Below, one piece after another: positions 9,989 through 18,768 of a stretch of 38,594 nt of DNA (the stretch's first letter is position 1; each line of letters starts with the position of its first letter). A program made the position numbers and the translations under genes. This DNA comes from Shewanella sp. (lineage in GTDB: Bacteria > Pseudomonadota > Gammaproteobacteria > Enterobacterales > Shewanellaceae): positions 1 to 38,594 of the forward strand of contig NZ_JABSSM010000040.1 in the NCBI RefSeq assembly GCF_013214165.1. The letters are read 5' to 3'. A model generated the notes under the pieces. The model was given only the letters and a program-made list of their open reading frames with translations. It was not told the DNA's origin and did no database searches.

Positions 9989-11131
9989 CTAGATGATGTT
10001 GAGCTTCTTGTAATTCTGTCCCTGGAGGCGAATGACCTCTTGCTCAGATAACTCGTAATAGTCAAACATCATCCGCTTCTCTCGAGGCTCAATTTGACGC
10101 AACTCTTCCAATAAGACCACCTTAGCGTAGCAATTGGCTCGGGCAACCATGGCTGCATCCTCGGAAAGATCTTTATAACTCAAATTATTATCTAGCTCGG
10201 CTAAGACTTTAGTCATGGCACTGTCTTTGAAATCGAGATGATGAAGCAGCTGCCAATTGAGCTTACTGCCATGTTTCAGCACTAGGTCGTAGACGCTCTC
10301 TGCAGGGAACTCAGTTGCCACAACCGCATCGTACACGTCTCTATCCCTACAGCCACTGGCCTCTCTTTGCCAGGTTACCCAAATCTGTTCAAACAGCTTA
10401 GCGCTATTTTTCAGCACCACAGAAGGGCCAAGCTGACTGAGTAAGGTACAGGTATAGACAAAGGAGCCGTCTTGCTGGTGTAATTTTGCCAAGGCCTGAG
10501 CGGCAATAGCACTCACGACCGAGTAGCGCCACAGCTTACGAGTGGTCCAGAGTAAGTTGGCATGACCGCTAGGTAACCAATGTCTAATACAAAAATAAGG
10601 GATCAGTAGCTTAATATTTTCGATGCCGATAAAGTTAACCACTAACTTAATATCGGTGACTTTGACATCCGATTGCTGGAGGCGATGATGACGAAATGAG
10701 GCACTGTTCACCAAATGAATGAGATCTCGAACTAACCATGACAGCCCTTGGATCAAGGAGGTGAGTCGATTAATATCGACGTTTTCACCTTGCAACAGCT
10801 CTAACATCAACAACTGATTTTCATTGATGCCTGAATGCTTTAACAAGTGTTCAGGAGAGCAAAGCCTATGCTCTACCGCATTAATAACCGTATTGATAAG
10901 TTGTGCCGATACCGCATCAAAAACCAGCTTCGTCTGGTTCTGCTTAGCTAACCGCTTAAAAACCGCCTCTCTCTCGATAGCCAATTTGTTGGCATCATTT
11001 TCAAGCTCGGCATCGAGCTCATCAAACATGGAGTTCGATTGCTGTTTACCGACAATGAGTTGGTGATACAAACGTTGTTCAATCTCAATAATTATTCCTG
11101 GCCTCACACCACCGGCTACCGATATCGCCAC
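9989..11131 (-). CDS. HDOD-domain signalling protein
   Basis: A 380-residue protein with a central HDOD domain (about 85-290), recognised by the LVNSASFRHHR segment followed by VTDIKLVVNFIGIENIKLLI. The catalytic His-Asp pair of true HD phosphohydrolases is not evident, as is usual for HDOD, which acts as a regulatory or scaffold domain. The N-terminal 60 residues form a charged helix, and no receiver, GGDEF or EAL domain is attached. The start is a GTG at 11129-11131 with AGGAAG 9 nt upstream. It lies upstream of astC on the same strand, but the 450-bp gap argues for separate transcription. The function is probably signalling; its partner is unknown. Confidence 0.82.
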   Translation of the reverse strand: MAISVAGGVRPGIIIEIEQRLYHQLIVGKQQSNSMFDELDAELENDANKLAIEREAVFKRLAKQNQTKLVFDAVSAQLINTVINAVEHRLCSPEHLLKHSGINENQLLMLELLQGENVDINRLTSLIQGLSWLVRDLIHLVNSASFRHHRLQQSDVKVTDIKLVVNFIGIENIKLLIPYFCIRHWLPSGHANLLWTTRKLWRYSVVSAIAAQALAKLHQQDGSFVYTCTLLSQLGPSVVLKNSAKLFEQIWVTWQREASGCRDRDVYDAVVATEFPAESVYDLVLKHGSKLNWQLLHHLDFKDSAMTKVLAELDNNLSYKDLSEDAAMVARANCYAKVVLLEELRQIEPREKRMMFDYYELSEQEVIRLQGQNYKKLNII

Positions 11132-11291
11132 GTTTAGCTACTTCCTCACAAAAAACCATATAGTTAAAACTTAACATAAATCTAATTAATTTAGCATAAG
11201 TTACAGAGAAGTAACTGTATTTCAATACATTTAGCTTTGCCAATAAGCCGTTAATCTTGGCTAGTTACCAAACACTTAATTAGTGCCACAT

Positions 11292-11318
11292 AAAAAAACG
11301 GCCTCAAAGAAGAGGCCG
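11292..11318 (-). terminator. Terminator of the S9 peptidase gene
   Basis: Arms cggcctc (11299-11305) and gaggccg (11312-11318) form a GC-rich 7-bp stem with a 6-nt loop. On the minus strand it is followed by seven T (11292-11298). It lies 22 bp after the peptidase stop. Confidence 0.9.
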
Positions 11319-11339
11319 GTAAAATGATGCTAGTTAAGA

Positions 11340-13829
11340 TTATTTAAGTTCTTGCTCGAATAGCTTATAGATACGGCGGTACTCATCTAGCCAGCTCGAT
11401 GGCTGTTTGAAGCCATGGGGCTCCACCGGATAGATAGCCGTTTCAAACATGGGCTTCTCAAGTTCAATCAAACGTTGCACTAGACGTACGCTATCCTGGA
11501 AGAAGACATTGTCATCGAGTACACCTGACATGATCAGCAGCGGCTTCTCCAGGCCTTGAGCGTGCTCAATGGGAGAGCTACGTTCATAGGCAATGGCATC
11601 GACGTCTGGCGTATTTAAGATATTTGACGTGTAGGCCGCATTATAGTGAGCCCAATCGGTCACAGGTCGCAGCGCTGCACCAGCTTGGAATAATTCCGGC
11701 TCATTGAACATGGCCATAAATGTCAAGAAGCCACCATAAGAGCCGCCATAGGTTCCTACTCTGCCCACATCAACATGGGTATTGGCCACCATCCAGCTCA
11801 CACCATCTTTATTATCTTCCACTTCGGGGTAACCCATGTTGCGATAAACCGCGGTACGCCAATCACGGCCATAACCTTTAGAACCGCGAAAATCCATATC
11901 CATTACCACATAACCTTGCTGAGTGAGCAGGTTATGGAACATAAACTCTCGAAAATAACCGGAAAATCCGTAGTGGGCATTTTGCAAATATCCGGCACCG
12001 TGATTGAAAATCACCGCTGGGTACTTTTCAGCTCGAGACTTATCATAACCTTGTGGCAGATATACACGGGCATATACATCACCCGCTCCATGGCTGGAAG
12101 GGACGGCAACCACTTCGGGAGCCTGCCAAGGATAATTCTTAAATGCCTCGCTGGTATAATGAGTTAACTGCTTACGATCGCCACCAATCACTCTTACAAA
12201 CAGCTCAGCGGGTTCGGTGCGACGAGAAGCATTGAGCAACAGGCTATTGCCGTCGGGGCTAAGTTTATAATCGAGCTGGCCATCCCACTGAGTCAGCTGC
12301 TCATCTTTACCCGTGGCAATATTGACACGATAAACATTATCTATGCCAGGATGCGCCTTATTCGCCTTGTAATAGATAAACTCGGCCTTGGGGCCTAAGG
12401 TGACACTGCTAACCACAAACTCACCCTGAGTTAGAGGTTCGGCTTCCTTCCCTTGCTGTTTTAGATAAATATGAGAGTAACCCGTCTCTTCCGATAGATA
12501 ATAAAGAGAATCTGTACCCGTGACCCAAGCAAACTGATTGAAGGTATAATTGACCCAGGCATTGTCATGAAGTCTGTGCTCCGTCTTCAATGAGCCTTTA
12601 CCCATATCAAGGCTAGCAATCCACCTGTCTTTATTATCGATGGCTTCGAGCATGATAGCAACACCATTACCCGAACTCTGCCACTGGACCGCACTCTGTG
12701 ACCAGCCCCAGTCTTGCATCAACTGGATCTTGCGCGGCGTCTGCTCACTCTTATAAGACTCACCTTTCGCCTCAGCATTTTCGCGCTTTACGTTAGCCAG
12801 TACGTCTGCATCGAAACCGGTTAACCCTTCGATGGTAATGTCTTGCTTAATGTGAGTGTCCAGATCCAACAACACCAATCTCTCTCCCGGAGGATTATCC
12901 TCTGCGACACGCGATCTTGCCGGGACAGCGTCCACATACCCGGCTTTACCTAGATAATTAGGCATGATGTCGTGCTCGCTTCGCCAGCTGTAGTCCTTGT
13001 CGATCAGAGACAAGAGCACATAGCGCCCATCGGGAGAAAGGCTTAAGTAGGACACGACTTCCTGGTCGCCTAAGTACCAGGTCTTAGATGCCATGCTTGG
13101 GTCGACCTTGTTGAGCGCTTCCTTGTATGCTTGCTTCTTTTGGGCCTTATCTTGCTGCAGAGCAACGTATTGAATCAACCTATGCTGCTGCTTGGCGATA
13201 AAGGTCTCAGGCTGTTGCACGCCTTTTGGCTCAGGCGCCATGTTAATGTTAGCAATTTGCTCCAACATTCCGCTGTCTTGATGAATGCGAAATATCTGTG
13301 TCCCTTGCCAGAAAGCCAGGTCGCCACCATCGAGGAAGCGCACTCCATCGACGTGAGTGTTCTGCCTGGTTAACTGAGAGATTTTTCCCGAGGCCAGCTC
13401 CTTAACGAACAGGTTACCTTGATAGATATAGGCTTTACGCCTTGTCTCACTGTCAAAAACGCCATCTTGCTGATCCGCAACATGAAGCTGATTTAGCGAT
13501 AACTGGGAAGCAAGGGCTTGATCCACGCCTTGATTGTAATAGTCTCTGATAGGTGAAGCATGTGCTTGACGGGCAAAATACACTGACTGGCTATCATCAC
13601 TCCAATAAGCTCCCTTGGCGAGCAGCCCCATCCAATCAGGATCTGCCATGATCTGCTTCAGAGTGAGTAGCTCATCGACTTTAGGAGGTGTGGCAAGAGC
13701 CGGACTGACCAAGGCTTGATTCACTTGGGCAAGAGACTGAATATTAGAGTTAGAGTCTGATACCGCACAACCACTTAAACTAGCCATGGTGAGTACACTA
13801 AGAGCTGAATTTCGCAGCAAACCTGTCAT
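11340..13829 (-). CDS. S9 family (DPP IV-type) peptidase lipoprotein
   Basis: An 829-residue secreted serine peptidase. The start at 13829 is chosen because AAGGAAGGA precedes it and it opens a lipoprotein signal ending in LSGC (Cys21). An upstream in-frame start at 13892 would bury this signal. Residues about 60-560 form the beta-propeller, with WD40-like strands such as LSPDGRYVLLSL and LSPDGNSLLLNA. The alpha/beta-hydrolase domain (about 565-829) holds the triad Ser697 in GTYGGSYGGF, Asp772 in SGVLDDNVFFQ and His805 in VEPHGFKQP. The layout matches prolyl oligopeptidase/DPP IV enzymes that release dipeptides, commonly X-Pro, in the periplasm or at the outer membrane. It stands alone between the HDOD gene and pabA. 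The substrate is not readable from the sequence. Confidence 0.93.
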   Translation of the reverse strand: MTGLLRNSALSVLTMASLSGCAVSDSNSNIQSLAQVNQALVSPALATPPKVDELLTLKQIMADPDWMGLLAKGAYWSDDSQSVYFARQAHASPIRDYYNQGVDQALASQLSLNQLHVADQQDGVFDSETRRKAYIYQGNLFVKELASGKISQLTRQNTHVDGVRFLDGGDLAFWQGTQIFRIHQDSGMLEQIANINMAPEPKGVQQPETFIAKQQHRLIQYVALQQDKAQKKQAYKEALNKVDPSMASKTWYLGDQEVVSYLSLSPDGRYVLLSLIDKDYSWRSEHDIMPNYLGKAGYVDAVPARSRVAEDNPPGERLVLLDLDTHIKQDITIEGLTGFDADVLANVKRENAEAKGESYKSEQTPRKIQLMQDWGWSQSAVQWQSSGNGVAIMLEAIDNKDRWIASLDMGKGSLKTEHRLHDNAWVNYTFNQFAWVTGTDSLYYLSEETGYSHIYLKQQGKEAEPLTQGEFVVSSVTLGPKAEFIYYKANKAHPGIDNVYRVNIATGKDEQLTQWDGQLDYKLSPDGNSLLLNASRRTEPAELFVRVIGGDRKQLTHYTSEAFKNYPWQAPEVVAVPSSHGAGDVYARVYLPQGYDKSRAEKYPAVIFNHGAGYLQNAHYGFSGYFREFMFHNLLTQQGYVVMDMDFRGSKGYGRDWRTAVYRNMGYPEVEDNKDGVSWMVANTHVDVGRVGTYGGSYGGFLTFMAMFNEPELFQAGAALRPVTDWAHYNAAYTSNILNTPDVDAIAYERSSPIEHAQGLEKPLLIMSGVLDDNVFFQDSVRLVQRLIELEKPMFETAIYPVEPHGFKQPSSWLDEYRRIYKLFEQELK

Positions 13830-13968
13830 TATCCTTCCTTCTGTTATCTCAATGATCCTGACTCGCCACTTTAGCAAGCCATACTTGGTCATTGATATTA
13901 TTTTGCGAATATTTATATCACAAAAGGGATAAGGATTAGTTAAGATTTTTAAGAAAACTTGTAACGAG

Positions 13969-14559
13969 CTAACAAGTCTTGCTTTGAGTACCTAGATCGA
14001 GGAAATTCTGTAATAGCTCCAGTCCCTGCTCGGTGAGCACAGATTCAGGGTGAAACTGCACACCCAATATAGGCAGGCTTTTATGACTCATAGCCATGAT
14101 CTCTCTTCCATGCACGGGATCATCGAACCAGGCATCTAAGAAGAAATCCGTGGGTATAGTGTCAACAATCAATGAGTGATAACGTGTCACTGTGAGTGGT
14201 TCGTTCAGGGAGGAAAACAGACGGGTATTAGTATGGTTAATCAGACTCGTCTTACCATGCATGACTCGCTGAGCCCGAATAACCTTGGCACCGAATACCT
14301 GAGCGATAGCCTGATGGCCAAGACAAACCCCCAAGATGGGCAGTTTTCCCGCAAAATGCTCGATAGCAGCAAGAGATATCCCCGCTTCATTCGGTGTACA
14401 CGGCCCCGGAGAGATAACCAAATATGCAGGTTGTAACGTCTCTATCTCTTCCAAGGTGATCTCATCGTTACGCTTAACCAAGATCTCTTGACCTAGCTGC
14501 TGAAAGTACTGCACTAGATTAAAAGTAAAAGAATCGTAGTTATCGATCATCAACAACAT
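13969..14559 (-). CDS. pabA: Aminodeoxychorismate/anthranilate synthase glutaminase subunit PabA
   Basis: A 196-residue class I glutamine amidotransferase that supplies ammonia from glutamine to PabB for 4-aminobenzoate and folate synthesis. The catalytic triad is Cys79 in LGVCLGHQ, with His170 and Glu172 in [11 protein letters not shown]. The oxyanion motif is [11 protein letters not shown] (50-60). The start [14 protein letters not shown] is set by AGGAAA about 9 nt upstream; the frame is open to 14604. The absence of trp genes and proximity to the ArgD-like gene favour pabA over trpG, though some bacteria use one subunit for both. It is downstream of sspB, separated by a terminator. Confidence 0.9.
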   Translation of the reverse strand: MLLMIDNYDSFTFNLVQYFQQLGQEILVKRNDEITLEEIETLQPAYLVISPGPCTPNEAGISLAAIEHFAGKLPILGVCLGHQAIAQVFGAKVIRAQRVMHGKTSLINHTNTRLFSSLNEPLTVTRYHSLIVDTIPTDFFLDAWFDDPVHGREIMAMSHKSLPILGVQFHPESVLTEQGLELLQNFLDLGTQSKTC

Positions 14560-14613
14560 GGAACAGGTTTTCCTAACAATGAACGCCGGCGCAGATGCTA
14601 TCACAGGCTCAAA

Positions 14614-14645
14614 TAATAAAAAAGCCAGTCATATGACTGGCTTTA
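14614..14645 (-). terminator. Terminator of the sspA-sspB operon
   Basis: A perfect palindromic arm pair (agccagtcat with atgactggct, 14623-14642) is followed on the minus strand by a run of T (14617-14624 read as a). It lies just downstream of sspB. Confidence 0.88.
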
Positions 14646-14663
14646 GTGATTCATCTGTAAGCA

Positions 14664-15182
14664 TTACTTAACAAGTGTCAGATGACCTCGACGCTTAGAC
14701 TCTGGGTCTGGCGACGTTTTAACTGAGGCAGAGTCGACCGCAGGAGTCTCACTTGATGAAGACTCGACAGACGATAACTCGCGCTTGGTATCAGTTAATT
14801 TTGCTTGTTCAGGCTTCACCACAGAGAGACCAGCAGCTTCAGCCTCAGCCTCGACTTGATAAGCATCTTCCATATCGAAGACAGTCCCGGCACCATTCTC
14901 TCTCGCATATATGGCTACTATCGCAGCCATAGGCAAGATAACTTGCTGAGGAACACCACCAAAGCGAGCATTAAACTCAATAAAATCGTGACCTATCTGC
15001 AAGTTACTCACAGCTGTCGATGTTATATTGAGAACAATCTGACCATCTTTCACATATTGTTGTGGAACCTGAGTCCCAGGCACAAACGCGTCAACGACGA
15101 CATGTGGGGTAAGATCATTGTCCATCAACCAATCATAATATGCTTGTAACAAGTATGGCCGATTTGGTGTCATAGGCTTCAT
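14664..15182 (-). CDS. sspB: ClpXP specificity-enhancing factor SspB
   Basis: A 172-residue adaptor that delivers ssrA-tagged proteins to ClpXP. The N-terminal substrate-binding domain (about 4-115) has PYLLQAYYDWLMDNDLTPH and FNARFGGVPQQVILP, both typical. A long Ser/Thr/Glu-rich flexible linker (about 120-160) follows, then a basic C-terminus ending GHLTLVK that resembles the ClpX-binding (XB) tail of E. coli SspB. The start codon overlaps the sspA stop by one base (TAATG), so it is translationally coupled to sspA. The operon is closed by the terminator at 14614-14645. Confidence 0.95.
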   Translation of the reverse strand: MKPMTPNRPYLLQAYYDWLMDNDLTPHVVVDAFVPGTQVPQQYVKDGQIVLNITSTAVSNLQIGHDFIEFNARFGGVPQQVILPMAAIVAIYARENGAGTVFDMEDAYQVEAEAEAAGLSVVKPEQAKLTDTKRELSSVESSSSETPAVDSASVKTSPDPESKRRGHLTLVK

Positions 15183-15811
15183 TAGATACCCATGCGCATT
15201 TCGCGCTCGGTCTCTGTAAGCGAAGCTTTAAATGATTCACGATCGAATAGACGTGTCATATAAGCTTTTACTTCTTTAGCCGCACGGTTATCGAGTTCGA
15301 TACCCAGTACAGGCAGGCGCCATAATAGTGGGCCCAAATAACAATCGGCCAGGCCGAACTCTTCTGCCATGAAGTAAGGCATCTCGGTAAATACCGGTGC
15401 AATTGCAGTTAAGCTTTCCTGCAACTCTTTACGAGCCGCATCGGCACGATCGCCACTTCTGATACGATCGACTAGCGAATACCAGTCATTTTCGATTCTG
15501 TGCATCATCAGACGAGTCTGACCACGAGAGACCGGGTATACAGGCATGAGAGGTGGATGTGGGAAACGCTCATCCAGATACTCCATGATGATACGTGAGT
15601 TATAAAGTACTAATTCACGATCGACCAGAGTAGGTACTGTATTGTATGGGTTTAGCTCGATCAGATCTTCAGGCATCTCACTTGGATCCGCCTCCAGCAC
15701 ATCGACAGTGACTCCTTTCTCAGCCAAGACGATACGAACTTGGTGACTATAGAGATCGTCAGCACCTGAATACAGGGTCATGATTGAGCGTTTGTTGGCA
15801 GCAACAGCCAT
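15182..15811 (-). CDS. sspA: Stringent starvation protein A SspA
   Basis: A 209-residue RNA-polymerase-associated regulator with a glutathione-transferase fold. The thioredoxin-like half (about 11-85) has TLYSGADDLYSHQVRIVLAEKGV and NPYNTVPTLVDRELVLYNS, including the cis-Pro of the GST fold; the helical half runs to residue 209. E. coli SspA binds sigma70-RNA polymerase and promotes stationary-phase and acid-stress gene expression. The start follows GGAGGG by 6 nt. It is first in the sspA-sspB operon, 106 bp downstream of petC with a strong hairpin between. Confidence 0.95.
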   Translation of the reverse strand: MAVAANKRSIMTLYSGADDLYSHQVRIVLAEKGVTVDVLEADPSEMPEDLIELNPYNTVPTLVDRELVLYNSRIIMEYLDERFPHPPLMPVYPVSRGQTRLMMHRIENDWYSLVDRIRSGDRADAARKELQESLTAIAPVFTEMPYFMAEEFGLADCYLGPLLWRLPVLGIELDNRAAKEVKAYMTRLFDRESFKASLTETEREMRMGI

Positions 15812-15855
15812 TGATACCCTCCGAATTTATAAGGCAAAAGCAAAAAACAGAAAGC

Positions 15856-15880
15856 AAACGAGGGGCTATGCCCCTCGTTT
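15856..15880 (-). terminator. Strong hairpin between petC and sspA
   Basis: An 11-bp perfect stem (15856-15866 with 15870-15880) closes a 3-nt loop. On the minus strand it is followed by a T-rich but interrupted tract ending in TTTTTT about 10 nt on. It could be a terminator or attenuator after petABC, or an mRNA-stabilising 3' end. Confidence 0.7.
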
Positions 15881-15917
15881 ACAGTATGCGGATGGTACAT
15901 TCTAACCGTTAAAGGGG

Positions 15918-16640
15918 TTAGTGTACATCTCTCCAGTATTCTTTCTTCAACAAGTAAGCCAGAACGAAGAAGATAGACAGGAAGCCCATCACCCACCAAC
16001 CTAAGCTTTCACGTTCAAGTTTTACGGGATCTCCTGAGTAAACCAGGAAGCCTGTGATATCACGAACCACCTGATCATACTCTTCGGCATTCAAAGAACC
16101 ACCCGTTGCGACTAAGGTTGTGACTTCAGTCCCATCTTCGTGCTTAACGACTTCTTTCACCGGAACCCCTTGAAGGTGCTCCAGCACATGAGGCATACCC
16201 ACTGACGGGAACACGGTATTGTTCACCCCAAATGGACGATTCTCATCTTTATAGAAACCTTTAAGGTAGGTGTAGATCCAATCTTCACCACGAACACGAG
16301 CAACCAGAGTGAGATCCGGTGGCGAAGCACCAAACCACTTAGCCGCAGCATCTTCTGGGATCGCATTTTGCATCAAGTCGCCAGGCCTAGAATCTTCGTC
16401 GAACATGTATTTTTCACGCATGTCGTCGAGAGAAATGTCTAGGTCATCGGCTACTCGGTTGTATCTCTGATACTGAGTGCTATGACAACCCGCACAGTTA
16501 TGCTGGAACAGGTCAAGACCACGTTGCAATGACTCAGTGTCATTGAGATCTATGTTGGCACTCTCTAGATGTACCGACGACCCCGAAGCAAATGCTAGTG
16601 TTGGAACTAAGGTAACTAATGCAATAATTAATTTTTTCAT
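15918..16640 (-). CDS. petC: Cytochrome c1 of the bc1 complex
   Basis: A 240-residue membrane-anchored c-type cytochrome of respiratory complex III. It has a signal peptide (1-18, AFA-S), one heme site CAGCH (49-53), the probable axial Met149 in FPSVGMPHVL, and a C-terminal anchor at about 211-230 followed by a positive KKEYW tail on the cytoplasmic side. It receives electrons from the Rieske centre and passes them to soluble or cbb3-linked cytochromes. It is last in petA-petB-petC; its ATG overlaps the petB stop (TAATG). In Shewanella the heme would be attached by the Ccm system. Confidence 0.95.
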   Translation of the reverse strand: MKKLIIALVTLVPTLAFASGSSVHLESANIDLNDTESLQRGLDLFQHNCAGCHSTQYQRYNRVADDLDISLDDMREKYMFDEDSRPGDLMQNAIPEDAAAKWFGASPPDLTLVARVRGEDWIYTYLKGFYKDENRPFGVNNTVFPSVGMPHVLEHLQGVPVKEVVKHEDGTEVTTLVATGGSLNAEEYDQVVRDITGFLVYSGDPVKLERESLGWWVMGFLSIFFVLAYLLKKEYWRDVH

Positions 16641-17854
16641 TAGTGAGTCAACCTCTCAGGTACAGGTTTGGTCTTCTCGTTCTTACTGTAGAGCCACAAG
16701 AAGAAGAAGAAACCGAAGTAAGTCAGAGTAAATACACGAGCCGCTATCGTTAGCTCAGGTGTAGCCGGAACCGCACCTAAATAACCAAGTATGATGAATG
16801 AAACGGCAAACTGACCTAGGTTCAGCTTATGTGTCAGACTACGGTAACGCACAGACTTCACCTTACAACGATCTAACCAAGGCAGTACGAACAGTACAGC
16901 AATCGCCAGTCCCATGCCGATAACGCCGATCAATTTATCGGGAATCGCACGCAATATCGCGTAGAAAGGTGTGAAATACCAAACCGGTGCAATATGCTCT
17001 GGTGTCTTCATCGAGTTAGCCGCTTCGAAGTTAGGCCCTTCGAGGAAGTAACCGCCACCTTCAGGCATGAAGAAGAGGACATAACAGAAGATTAGCAGGA
17101 AGCCTGCGGTACCAAATATGTCTTTAACTGTGTAGTAAGGGTGGAATGGGATACCATCGACAGGCCATCCATTTTCATCCTTATTCTGCTTGATCTCGAT
17201 ACCATCGGGGTTGTTTGAACCCACTTCGTGCAAGGCAATCAAGTGCAGGAACACAAGCACAACTAAGACCAGAGGCAGTGCAATGACATGCAGAGCGAAG
17301 AAACGGTTCAGCGTCGCGCCGGAGACAACAAAGTCACCCCGTATCCACAGAGTTAGGTCATCTCCAATAAAAGGAATGGCACCGAACAATGAGATAATAA
17401 CCTGAGCGCCCCAATATGACATCTGTCCCCATGGCAACAGATAGCCCATGAACGCTTCAGCCATTAGCACGAGGAAGATAAGCATACCGAATAACCAAAG
17501 TAGCTCTCTTGGCTTCTGGTAAGATCCGTAAATAAGACCACGGAACATATGCAAGTAAATCACCACGAAGAATGCCGAGGCACCGGTGGAGTGCATATAG
17601 CGCAGCAACCAGCCATACTCAACATCACGCATGATGTATTCGATTGACGCGAATGCGCCTTCTGCAGTTGGCACATAGTTCATTGTCAGCCAGATACCTG
17701 TCAGTAACTGGTTAACCAGAACCAGCATGGCAAGTGAGCCGAAGAAGTACCAAAAGTTAAAGTTTGTTGGTGTCGCATATTGACCCACATGACGGTTATA
17801 AGTCGCCGTCATCGGGATGCGAGCATCGATCCAATCAACTAGATTCTTAATCAT
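16640..17854 (-). CDS. petB: Cytochrome b of the bc1 complex
   Basis: A 404-residue integral membrane subunit with about eight transmembrane helices that carries hemes bL and bH and the quinone sites. Heme ligands are His88 and His102 in helix B (MHSTGASAFFVVIYLHMFR) and His189 and His204 in helix D (FFALHVIALP...FLHLIALHEVG). Helix D has 14 residues between ligands rather than the 13 of mitochondrial and alphaproteobacterial cytochrome b. The Qo motif is PVWY (291-294, in HIAPVWYFTPFYAILRA) instead of PEWY. Both features are, I believe, common in beta/gamma-proteobacteria. It is translationally coupled to both neighbours through TAATG overlaps. Confidence 0.95.
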   Translation of the reverse strand: MIKNLVDWIDARIPMTATYNRHVGQYATPTNFNFWYFFGSLAMLVLVNQLLTGIWLTMNYVPTAEGAFASIEYIMRDVEYGWLLRYMHSTGASAFFVVIYLHMFRGLIYGSYQKPRELLWLFGMLIFLVLMAEAFMGYLLPWGQMSYWGAQVIISLFGAIPFIGDDLTLWIRGDFVVSGATLNRFFALHVIALPLVLVVLVFLHLIALHEVGSNNPDGIEIKQNKDENGWPVDGIPFHPYYTVKDIFGTAGFLLIFCYVLFFMPEGGGYFLEGPNFEAANSMKTPEHIAPVWYFTPFYAILRAIPDKLIGVIGMGLAIAVLFVLPWLDRCKVKSVRYRSLTHKLNLGQFAVSFIILGYLGAVPATPELTIAARVFTLTYFGFFFFLWLYSKNEKTKPVPERLTH

Positions 17855-18444
17855 TACGCTGCTCCTTGATCGACACCGATGATGACATTGCCTTCATCGA
17901 TATACTGATGTGGTGGAACAACTAAGTTTAACGGCGCTGGCACACCTTGGAAGACGCGACCAGCCAAATCAAACTTAGAACCATGACACGGACAATAGAA
18001 GCCTGAAGGAACACCCTCAACCTGCTCACTGAACGTATCTGGTAGATAGGTAGGAGAACAACCTAGGTGAGTACAGAGTCCCACCGCGATAAAATACTCC
18101 GGATTGATCGAACGAACCGCATTTTGAGCATAAGGAGGCTGTTGCTCTTCTGCCGAAGCTGGATCGCGGAGTTGACTGTCGAGTGTGGCAAGATTGGTTA
18201 AAATCTCTTTAGTACGACGTACCACCCAAACAGGTTTTCCACGCCATTCAACACGAATTAACTGACCTGGCTCTACTTTACTGATATTTACTTCAACCGG
18301 TGCACCTGCAGCTTTCGCTTTGGCACTCGGATTCCATGACTTTATAAAAGGAACCGCTACAGCGACGGCACCTACACCACCTACTACGGCGGTTGCTGCG
18401 GTCAGAAATCTGCGACGTCCGGTATCGACTGGCGCATTGCTCAT
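17854..18444 (-). CDS. petA: Ubiquinol-cytochrome c reductase Rieske iron-sulfur subunit
   Basis: A 196-residue Rieske protein of complex III. The twin-arginine motif GRRRFLTAA (9-17) and a transmembrane segment (about 15-33) mark Tat-dependent insertion with the anchor retained. The [2Fe-2S] cluster is bound by Cys124-x-His126 and Cys151-x-Cys153-His154 in the boxes CTHLGC and CPCHGS, with Cys129 and Cys153 forming the stabilising disulfide. First gene of petABC, with a long AT-rich leader upstream. The stop overlaps the petB start. Confidence 0.96.
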   Translation of the reverse strand: MSNAPVDTGRRRFLTAATAVVGGVGAVAVAVPFIKSWNPSAKAKAAGAPVEVNISKVEPGQLIRVEWRGKPVWVVRRTKEILTNLATLDSQLRDPASAEEQQPPYAQNAVRSINPEYFIAVGLCTHLGCSPTYLPDTFSEQVEGVPSGFYCPCHGSKFDLAGRVFQGVPAPLNLVVPPHQYIDEGNVIIGVDQGAA

Positions 18445-18768
18445 CCACTTATCTCCAGAGAGTGTTGGAATTTTTGTTTTAAATTAATGTTTAAATTGGG
18501 GTTTCGCCCAAGACTCAAGAATGAAACTTGAGGCGGGGCTCATTATAGCCAAAAATCAGAAGCAGATCATAGTAAATCCAATAACTAAGTTAACTATGTA
18601 AGCAAAATAGCCTTCTCAGGCCATTTAATAGTCATCTAGTTATATAATAAAGATCATATATGCACAGATAAGTGAAAAAAAAGAAATATCATATGATGCT
18701 AAATTAGCGACTTGGAAGTTTAAAGCAAAAAAAAGCCCGGCATACGCCGGGCTTTCATCCAAATAGAC
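18445..18768. promoter_or_regulatory. Intergenic region with petABC promoter and leader hairpin
   Basis: The 324 bases between hflC and petA hold no gene. On the minus strand a perfect TATAAT lies at 18542-18547, with no good -35 at 16-18 nt, so activation may be needed. Downstream of it, arms cttgag/ctcaag (18514-18519 with 18527-18532, 7-nt loop) form a leader stem-loop. An AT-rich block at 18590-18720 follows upstream. A terminator for hflC lies at 18727-18753. Confidence 0.5.
18727..18753 (-). terminator. Terminator of the hfl superoperon
   Basis: The arms agcccggc (18734-18741) and gccgggct (18746-18753) form an 8-bp GC stem around a 4-nt loop. On the minus strand it is followed by eight T (18727-18734). 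It ends the tsaE-to-hflC cluster, 16 bp after the hflC stop. Confidence 0.93.
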
